Position numbers and translations under genes: made by a program
Shown: piece after piece, positions 53,347 through 64,000 of the stretch
Layout of the letters: each line of letters begins with the position of its first letter
Numbering within the stretch: the stretch's first letter is position 1
From: Halopseudomonas bauzanensis
GTDB taxonomy: Bacteria; Pseudomonadota; Gammaproteobacteria; Pseudomonadales; Pseudomonadaceae
Length of the DNA stretch: 64,000 bases
Assembly (NCBI RefSeq): GCF_900114735.1
Contig: NZ_FOUA01000003.1
Coordinates: 1 to 64,000, forward strand
Reading direction: 5' to 3'
The notes under the pieces: model-generated
What the model was told of the DNA's origin: nothing
Seen by the model: the letters and a program-made list of their open reading frames with translations, nothing else
Databases searched by the model: none

Positions 53347-53378
53347 TCTGTGGAGGCGCCCAAAGTCGCTCCCACAGA
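53347..53378. repeat. REP-like extragenic palindrome
   Basis: TCTGTGG and CCACAGA flank a 32-nt imperfect hairpin whose minus strand reads TGTGGGAGCGACTTTGGGC, the typical core of Pseudomonas REP elements. It lies between two convergent genes and may protect or end their transcripts. Confidence 0.78.
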
Positions 53379-53398
53379 CTTCCCACCAACAAACCTGA

Positions 53399-53824
53399 TC
53401 AGCGCCCGGTAATTTCATCCGGCCGCGGCTGCAGTATCAGCACCAACCCGGCGAATGCCACCACCAGATAGCTGAACATCTGCCAGTACTCGCCGCGCGG
53501 CAAGCTACCAACCAGGAAGAACACCGCCGCAGCCAGCAGCACCACCAACAGCAACTGCCCTCGCAGATCCCGCCAGACGGTCCATCCCAACACCAAACCA
53601 GCCACCAGACACTGCAATAGTGCGCATACTGCGGCAAAGCCGACCAGCAGTGGCCGCATGAAGCCGCCGATCTCATCGATCAGCAACGGCGCCAGACCGA
53701 ACCGCTCCAGCGCCGGCAGCATGACGAAGTGCAGCATCCACACGCCGCCGACCCACAACGTCTGGGCCAGCTGCCAGGCTACCCTGCCGCTACGCATTGC
53801 CGGCAGAGCAGCAGACTGGCTCAC
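53399..53824 (-). CDS. DUF4149 membrane protein
   Basis: A 141-residue integral membrane protein with four hydrophobic helices. The DUF4149 pattern is visible: [25 protein letters not shown] and [13 protein letters not shown]. Function is not known. The GTG start overlaps the greA stop by 4 nt (GTGA), so it is translationally coupled to greA, as in other Pseudomonas. Confidence 0.82.
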   Translation of the reverse strand: MSQSAALPAMRSGRVAWQLAQTLWVGGVWMLHFVMLPALERFGLAPLLIDEIGGFMRPLLVGFAAVCALLQCLVAGLVLGWTVWRDLRGQLLLVVLLAAAVFFLVGSLPRGEYWQMFSYLVVAFAGLVLILQPRPDEITGR

Positions 53825-54294
53825 AGGTGTTGAACCTCGACGATTTCATACTCGACGACGCCACCGGGGGTTTTGACTGCCACGATCTCGCCTTCCTCTT
53901 TACCGACCAGCGCCCGGGCAATGGGCGAGGTGACGGAGATCTTGCCTTCCTTGATCTCCGCCTCGTCCTCACCGACGATCTGGTAACGCACTTCCTCATC
54001 GGTATCCACATTGGCAATGGTCACCGTGGTGCCGAAGATCACCTTGCCTGTACGGGCAATGGCGGTGACATCGATCACCTGGGCATTGGACAGACGGCCT
54101 TCGATATCACGGATACGCGCCTCGACCATACCTTGCTGCTCGCGCGCGGCATGGTACTCGGCATTCTCCTTGAGATCGCCCAGCTCACGCGCCTCGGCAA
54201 TGGCCTCGGTGATCTGCGGACGCAGCACTGTTTTCAGGTGCTTGAGCTCTTCTTCCAGGGCCAGTGCGCCCTGCTTGGTCATCGGATATTTCAT
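53821..54294 (-). CDS. greA: Transcription elongation factor GreA
   Basis: Rescues backtracked RNA polymerase by stimulating transcript cleavage. The 157-residue protein has the N-terminal coiled coil ([38 protein letters not shown], with acidic tip residues) and the FKBP-like C-terminal domain. It lies 1 nt after the carB stop. Confidence 0.97.
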   Translation of the reverse strand: MKYPMTKQGALALEEELKHLKTVLRPQITEAIAEARELGDLKENAEYHAAREQQGMVEARIRDIEGRLSNAQVIDVTAIARTGKVIFGTTVTIANVDTDEEVRYQIVGEDEAEIKEGKISVTSPIARALVGKEEGEIVAVKTPGGVVEYEIVEVQHL

Positions 54295-54295
54295 G

Positions 54296-57511
<3,216 letters not shown>

Positions 57512-57545
57512 AGTGTGCTTTTAATCCTTGGGATAGACCGACGAC

Positions 57546-58682
57546 TCAGGCGCTCTTGTTCATGGCTGCGATAAACCGCTCGAACAGCGGTGCCACGTCG
57601 CCCGGACCGGGGCTCGCCTCAGGGTGTCCCTGGAAGCTGAAGGCCGCCTTGTCGGTGCGCTCGATGCCCTGCAGAGTGCCGTCGAACAGGGATTTATAGG
57701 TAGCGCGGACGTTGGCCGGCAAACTGGCCTCGTCCACCGCGAAGCCGTGGTTCTGGCTGGTGATCATCACCACACCGCTATCCAGATCCTGTACCGGGTG
57801 GTTGGCACCATGGTGGCCGCTGGGCATTTTCACCGTGCGCGCACCGGAAGCCAGGGCGAGCAGTTGGTGACCCAGACAGATGCCGAGGATCGGGGTATCG
57901 GTTTCCAGCAACTCCTGGATGGCCTTGATTGCGTAATCGCAAGGCTCCGGGTCGCCCGGACCGTTGGCCAGCAGCACACCATCGGGATTCAGCGCCAACA
58001 CTTCCGCCGCCGTGGTCTGGGCGGGTACGACAGTCAACCGGCAACCGCGGCCGACCAGCATGCGCAAGATGTTGTACTTGACGCCGAAATCATAGACCAC
58101 CACATGGTAGGGCAGATCGGCCGCGTCAATCTCAGGGTGGCTATCAGTGGCCAGATTCCAGGGAGCGGAACGCCATTCGTAGGCTTCTTTGACACTGACT
58201 TCCTTCGCCAGGTCCATGCCCTTCAGACCAGGGAAGTCGCGCGCCAGCTCCAGCGCTTTTTCTTCAGTCGCGTCCTCACCCGCCATGATGCAGCCATTCT
58301 GCGCACCTTTCTCGCGCAGAATGCGCGTCAGGCGACGGGTATCGATGCCGGCAATGGCCACAGTGCCATTTTCCTTGAGGTAATCCGGCAGCGATTGCTT
58401 GTTGCGCCAGTTACTGGCGACCAACGGCAGGTCTCGGATCACCAGGCCCGCCGCCCAGACTTTCCAGGACTCGGCATCTTGCGGCGTGGTACCGGTATTG
58501 CCGATGTGAGGATAGGTCAACGTGACGATCTGCCGTGCATAGGAAGGATCGGTAAGGATCTCCTGATAACCGGTCATGGCTGTGTTGAACACGACCTCGC
58601 CGACACTGTGGCCGTCGGCGCCGATGGCCTCACCGCGGAAAATGCTGCCGTCGGCAAGGGCGAGAATGGCGGGCTTGGACAA
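57546..58682 (-). CDS. carA: Carbamoyl-phosphate synthase small (glutaminase) subunit
   Basis: Hydrolyses glutamine and channels ammonia to CarB. The 378-residue protein has the CarA-specific N-domain ([34 protein letters not shown]) and a class I glutaminase domain with nucleophilic Cys in [11 protein letters not shown] and HPEASPGP near the C-terminus. GGAGGTTTTC precedes the ATG. Operon with carB and greA. Confidence 0.97.
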   Translation of the reverse strand: MSKPAILALADGSIFRGEAIGADGHSVGEVVFNTAMTGYQEILTDPSYARQIVTLTYPHIGNTGTTPQDAESWKVWAAGLVIRDLPLVASNWRNKQSLPDYLKENGTVAIAGIDTRRLTRILREKGAQNGCIMAGEDATEEKALELARDFPGLKGMDLAKEVSVKEAYEWRSAPWNLATDSHPEIDAADLPYHVVVYDFGVKYNILRMLVGRGCRLTVVPAQTTAAEVLALNPDGVLLANGPGDPEPCDYAIKAIQELLETDTPILGICLGHQLLALASGARTVKMPSGHHGANHPVQDLDSGVVMITSQNHGFAVDEASLPANVRATYKSLFDGTLQGIERTDKAAFSFQGHPEASPGPGDVAPLFERFIAAMNKSA

Positions 58683-59025
58683 GAAAACCTCCGAAAGACT
58701 GACACGTTTTTGCCAAACGCGGGCTGCACAAAAGCGGGAATGATGTGTTTACCACTTCATTCCACTGCAAAGGCATTGGTCAGATACGCGCTGATATAGA
58801 CTGATTAGCGCGATAGTTTACCGGTTTGATCAGTAAATATCCACACCGACCATCTCGCCCACGACCATTGAACGGGACGATTTCGGGCTCTGTTTCATAA
58901 TCGCGATGAACATGCTAAAACTGCAGGGGATGAAATCCTTGGCCGCAGAGCCTGGGAAGTTCTGCCGGTACGCGCCTGTCGCGACCGGATCAGGATCAAA
59001 AAACAAAAAACAGGGACTCCAGACA
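58683..59025. other. Divergent promoter region of carA and the exported protein gene
   Basis: 343 bp without a gene. An inverted repeat, TTTAC (58817-58821) and GTAAA (58833-58837), lies in the middle and may be a regulator site. I found no sigma-70 promoter with good spacing in either direction and no convincing ArgR box by eye. Confidence 0.35.
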
Positions 59026-59796
59026 ATGAAGATGCATCTGAAATACCTCTTGGTTCTGCTGCTGCTCGGCTTCGCCGGCCAGACCCCAGCCGACACCGAC
59101 GCGCAATTGGCGCAGAACATCCATGAACTGCGCAGCGAAGGCTACCGGGCCGCCACCTACCTGTTGATCGATAACAACCTGTTCGAACGTGTACGGGAGC
59201 CCGGCAACCGGGAGACCTACAACGACGCCCTGGGCAACATGGAAAAACTGCTGCGCCTGATGGACAACCCTCAGGATCTGCGCACCCCGTTCAACGAATT
59301 TGTCGGCCTGATTCGCGAACTGGAGAACCAGAGCCTGGAAGAGGCCCATTACCACCTGGCCACGGTCAACCGCATCATGATGGCCCATGGCAAGCTGGAC
59401 AAAGCCGCCGGGGCACAGTATTCCGGCCTCGCTGGCACCATCAGCGAACATCTTCACGCGCTGCATCAGCAGAGCCTGGAGACGAGCCAGATCCTGCTGC
59501 TCTACCAGAACAGCATGTTCAGCTCGATCGGCATCTACTTCATCGAACCCGGCGAAACCGTGTTTCAGAATATCGATGCCAGCATTGTCCAGCGCTCAGC
59601 CACCCTGAAAACCCTTTTGCCCGAGCTGTCCGGCACACTGAACGACCTGGACAAGCAGTACAGCTTCATCCAGCCGCGCCTGCTCAACCACCGGGCCGAC
59701 TGGGTACCGACCATTGCGGCCTTCTACCTGCAGCGCAATACCGAGACCCTGAACGACCTGGCACGCGAACAGGTGCGCCAGAACAAGGCCAGCTGA
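59026..59796 (+). CDS. Exported helical protein of unknown function
   Basis: A 256-residue protein with a signal peptide (MKMHLKYLLVLLLLGFAGQTPA, cut near A22). The rest is mostly predicted helix, rich in Leu, Glu, Gln and Asn (NIHELRSEGYRAATYLLID, LATVNRIMMAHGKLDKAAG). It has no cysteines for a lipobox and no known enzymatic motif. A weak GGGA lies upstream of ATG 59026; the frame is open 40 codons earlier. It is inserted between carA and dapB on the opposite strand. I recognise no family. Confidence 0.72.
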   Translation: MKMHLKYLLVLLLLGFAGQTPADTDAQLAQNIHELRSEGYRAATYLLIDNNLFERVREPGNRETYNDALGNMEKLLRLMDNPQDLRTPFNEFVGLIRELENQSLEEAHYHLATVNRIMMAHGKLDKAAGAQYSGLAGTISEHLHALHQQSLETSQILLLYQNSMFSSIGIYFIEPGETVFQNIDASIVQRSATLKTLLPELSGTLNDLDKQYSFIQPRLLNHRADWVPTIAAFYLQRNTETLNDLAREQVRQNKAS

Positions 59797-59808
59797 GCCG
59801 GCGGGCAC

Positions 59809-59840
59809 AAAAAACCCGGCCTCGAAGGGCCGGGTTTTTT
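59809..59840. terminator. Bidirectional rho-independent terminator
   Basis: A 13-bp inverted repeat, AAAAAACCCGGCC/GGCCGGGTTTTTT, with a 6-nt loop gives T-runs in both directions. It serves the exported-protein gene on the plus strand and dapB on the minus strand. Confidence 0.95.
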
Positions 59841-59855
59841 GTTGTCACGCATAAT

Positions 59856-61807
<1,952 letters not shown>

Positions 61808-61846
61808 ATATCCTGTTTCCTTTAGAAAGCCTTACGGCACAAACAG

Positions 61847-61871
61847 CAACGCGGGAATAGCTCCCGCGTTG
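61847..61871 (-). other. Stem-loop between dnaK and dnaJ
   Basis: CAACGCGGGA and TCCCGCGTTG form a perfect 10-bp stem with a 5-nt loop. On the minus strand CTGTTTGT follows, a poor T-run. It could cause partial termination, lowering dnaJ relative to dnaK, or stabilise the dnaK mRNA. Confidence 0.6.
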
Positions 61872-61928
61872 CCCTGCCGCGATGTGTACCGGGCCTCAGG
61901 CAAAGCCCGACACCCGGTCACGCAAGGA

Positions 61929-63848
61929 CTACTTGTTGTTGTCCTTGACCTCTTCGAACTCGGCATCCACCACGTCATCGGCATTGGCATCACCGGCGTC
62001 CGCCTGGCCTTCCGCCTGAGCCGACTGCGCCTGCTCGGCGTACATCTTCTGTACCATCGGGCCGGACGCTTCGGACAATGCGTTGATCTTGGCTTCGATC
62101 TCGGCCTTGTCGTCGCCCTTGATCGCCTCTTCCAGATCGGCCAGCGCCTTCTCGATAGCGGCCTTCTCTTCCTCGGTGGCCTTGTCGCCCGCCTCGGTCA
62201 GGGTCTTGCGAGTGGCATGCACCAGCTGGTCACCCTGGTTGCGCACGGTCACCAGCTCTTCGAACTTGCGATCTTCCTCGGCGTTGGCCTCGGCATCACG
62301 CACCATCTGCTCGATTTCTTCATCGCTCAGACCGGAGTTGGCCTTGATCACGATCGACTGCTGCTTGCCGGTGGCCTTGTCCTTGGCGGACACATTGAGG
62401 ATACCGTTGGCATCGATGTCGAAGCTGACCTCGATCTGCGGTACGCCACGCTGCGCCGGCGGGATGTCGGCCAGGTCGAAGCGACCCAGCGATTTGTTCT
62501 GCTGCGCTTGCTTACGCTCACCCTGCAGTACGTGAATGGTCACTGCAGTCTGGTTGTCGTCCGCGGTCGAGAACACCTGCGACTTCTTGGTCGGAATGGT
62601 GGTGTTCTTCTCGATCAGCGTGGTCATCACGCCGCCCATGGTTTCGATACCCAGCGACAGCGGGGACACGTCCAGCAGCAATACGTCTTTCACGTCACCG
62701 GCCAGTACCGCGCCCTGGATAGCTGCACCCACGGCAACCGCTTCATCGGGGTTGACGTCCTTGCGCGGCTCCTTGCCAAAGAACTCGGCAACGGTCTTCT
62801 GCACCAGCGGCATACGGGTCTGACCGCCCACCAGGATCACTTCGTTGATGTCGGAAACATCCAGACCAGCGTCCTTCATGGCCACACGGCACGGCTCGAT
62901 GCTGCGCTTGATCAGCTCTTCAACCAGCGACTCCAGCTTGGCACGGGTCACTTTCACCTGCAGGTGCTTGGGACCGGAGGCATCGGCGGTGATGTACGGC
63001 AGGTTGACATCGGTCTGCTGGCTCGAGGACAGCTCGATCTTGGCTTTCTCAGCGGCTTCTTTCAGGCGCTGCAGGGCCAGCGGGTCGTTGTGTAGGTCAA
63101 CGCCGTTTTCCCGCTTGAACTCATCCGCCAGATAGTCGATCAGGCGCATGTCGAAGTCTTCACCACCAAGGAAAGTGTCGCCGTTGGTGGCCAGCACTTC
63201 GAACTGGTGCTCACCGTCAACTTCGGCAATCTCGATCACCGATACGTCGAAGGTACCGCCACCCAGGTCATATACCACCACGGTGGAATCGCCACGGGCC
63301 TTGTCCATCCCGTAGGCCAGCGCAGCCGCTGTCGGCTCGTTGATGATGCGCTTGACGTCCAGGCCAGCGATGCGACCGGCATCCTTGGTGGCCTGACGCT
63401 GGCTGTCATTGAAGTAAGCCGGTACGGTGATCACCGCCTCGGTGACGGCCTCGCCCAGATAGTCCTCGGCGGTCTTCTTCATCTTCTTCAGCACTTCCGC
63501 AGAAATCTGCGGCGGCGCCATCTTCTCACCCTTGGCCTCGACCCAGGCGTCACCGTTGTCGGCCTTGATGATCTTGTAGGGCACCAGCTTGATGTCCTTC
63601 TGCACGACGTCTTCGTCGAAGCGACGACCGATCAGACGTTTGACGGCGTTCAGGGTGTTCTGCGGGTTGGTGACCGATTGGCGCTTGGCGGACTGGCCGA
63701 CCAGCGTTTCTCCGTCGTTGGTATAGGCGACGATCGACGGCGTGGTACGACCACCCTCGGCGTTCTCGATCACCTTGGCCACACCATTTTCCATGACAGC
63801 GACGCAGGAGTTGGTAGTCCCCAGGTCGATACCGATGATTTTACCCAT
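61929..63848 (-). CDS. dnaK: Molecular chaperone DnaK (Hsp70)
   Basis: ATP-driven Hsp70 chaperone. 639 residues: N-terminal phosphate loop [43 protein letters not shown], the interdomain linker ([15 protein letters not shown]), substrate domain and helical lid ending in [13 protein letters not shown]. It is preceded by grpE, whose 3' end is at the window edge. No heat-shock promoter is visible here; it is likely upstream of grpE. Confidence 0.98.
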   Translation of the reverse strand: MGKIIGIDLGTTNSCVAVMENGVAKVIENAEGGRTTPSIVAYTNDGETLVGQSAKRQSVTNPQNTLNAVKRLIGRRFDEDVVQKDIKLVPYKIIKADNGDAWVEAKGEKMAPPQISAEVLKKMKKTAEDYLGEAVTEAVITVPAYFNDSQRQATKDAGRIAGLDVKRIINEPTAAALAYGMDKARGDSTVVVYDLGGGTFDVSVIEIAEVDGEHQFEVLATNGDTFLGGEDFDMRLIDYLADEFKRENGVDLHNDPLALQRLKEAAEKAKIELSSSQQTDVNLPYITADASGPKHLQVKVTRAKLESLVEELIKRSIEPCRVAMKDAGLDVSDINEVILVGGQTRMPLVQKTVAEFFGKEPRKDVNPDEAVAVGAAIQGAVLAGDVKDVLLLDVSPLSLGIETMGGVMTTLIEKNTTIPTKKSQVFSTADDNQTAVTIHVLQGERKQAQQNKSLGRFDLADIPPAQRGVPQIEVSFDIDANGILNVSAKDKATGKQQSIVIKANSGLSDEEIEQMVRDAEANAEEDRKFEELVTVRNQGDQLVHATRKTLTEAGDKATEEEKAAIEKALADLEEAIKGDDKAEIEAKINALSEASGPMVQKMYAEQAQSAQAEGQADAGDANADDVVDAEFEEVKDNNK

Positions 63849-63940
63849 GTGCTGTGTCTCCGAATATGCTGGCCGCTGTTGGTGCAGCGGCGCTGTTTGA
63901 TCTGTGTATGGACCCTAGATGGGGTCACGGAAAATCTTTT

Positions 63941-64000
63941 TCAAGCCTGCTCGTTGATCGAACCTGCTGCCCCACCGGCACCCGCCTTACTCACCACCAC
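63941..64000 (-). CDS. grpE: Nucleotide exchange factor GrpE, C-terminal end (partial)
   Basis: The last 19 codons and stop of an open frame that continues beyond the window: VVVSKAGAGGAAGSINEQA. The VVVSK end and position just before dnaK match GrpE. The 92-nt spacer to dnaK holds two small hairpins, GACCC/GGGTC and CCGCTG/CAGCGG. The identification rests mainly on context. Confidence 0.75.
   Translation of the reverse strand: MVVSKAGAGGAAGSINEQA

Overview
The window is a 64 kb piece of a GC-rich gammaproteobacterial chromosome of the Pseudomonadaceae. The evidence is gene order and content: pssA-ilvC-ilvN-ilvI, a PBP1b/LpoP/YqcC cluster, a cbpA-like gene beside a PrrF-type sRNA, dksA-gluQRS-cbrX-cbrA-cbrB-crcZ-pcnB-folK-panB-panC, acs, the rpsO-pnp to rimP block, tpiA-secG, ftsH-folP-glmM, greA-carB-carA-dapB and dnaJ-dnaK-grpE. 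From memory this follows one Pseudomonas aeruginosa region (about PA4693 to PA4762) with insertions and losses, which would fit a Pseudomonas or Halopseudomonas species; the species cannot be fixed from sequence alone. It is core chromosome: I see no insertion sequence, integrase, prophage or CRISPR array.

Layout. 0.1-4.4 kb: phosphatidylserine synthesis and branched-chain amino acid synthesis, minus strand. 4.8-11.6 kb: a small secreted DUF4124 protein, the PBP1b operon, a two-domain APH/P-loop kinase, a TfoX C-terminal-domain protein, a cyclic-nucleotide-binding protein and a Fur-boxed PrrF-like sRNA. 11.8-18.3 kb: an RND efflux operon (MexAB-OprM/TtgABC type) with a divergent TetR repressor and a TtgR-like operator. 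18.4-22.3 kb: a Rieske protein, sfsA, an aminotransferase, dksA and gluQRS. 22.3-27.5 kb: the CbrX-CbrA-CbrB carbon-control system and the sigma-54/CbrB-driven CrcZ RNA. 27.7-34.8 kb: pcnB, folK, panB, panC, acs and a thiolase. 34.8-37.7 kb: thpR, rsuA and three poorly characterised small proteins. 37.7-47.9 kb: the translation block from pnp to rimP, two tRNA genes, secG and tpiA. 48.0-54.3 kb: glmM, folP, ftsH, rlmE, yhbY, a DUF4149 gene and greA. 54.3-64 kb: carB, carA, an unknown exported protein, dapB, dnaJ, dnaK and the 3' end of grpE.

How the parts work together. The strongest regulatory story is carbon catabolite control. CbrA/CbrB should activate CrcZ through sigma-54, and CrcZ carries repeated A-rich AAnAAnAA motifs that titrate Hfq/Crc. 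One such motif also lies next to the acs ribosome-binding site about 4 kb downstream, so acs is a likely local target. Iron control is represented by the PrrF-like RNA. Efflux control is represented by a palindrome that carries both divergent promoters. The window holds no obviously new multi-gene system. The less-described items are the exported protein between carA and dapB, the three small proteins at 36.1-37.7 kb, the open 5' extension of ilvI, and a possibly leaderless rsuA mRNA.
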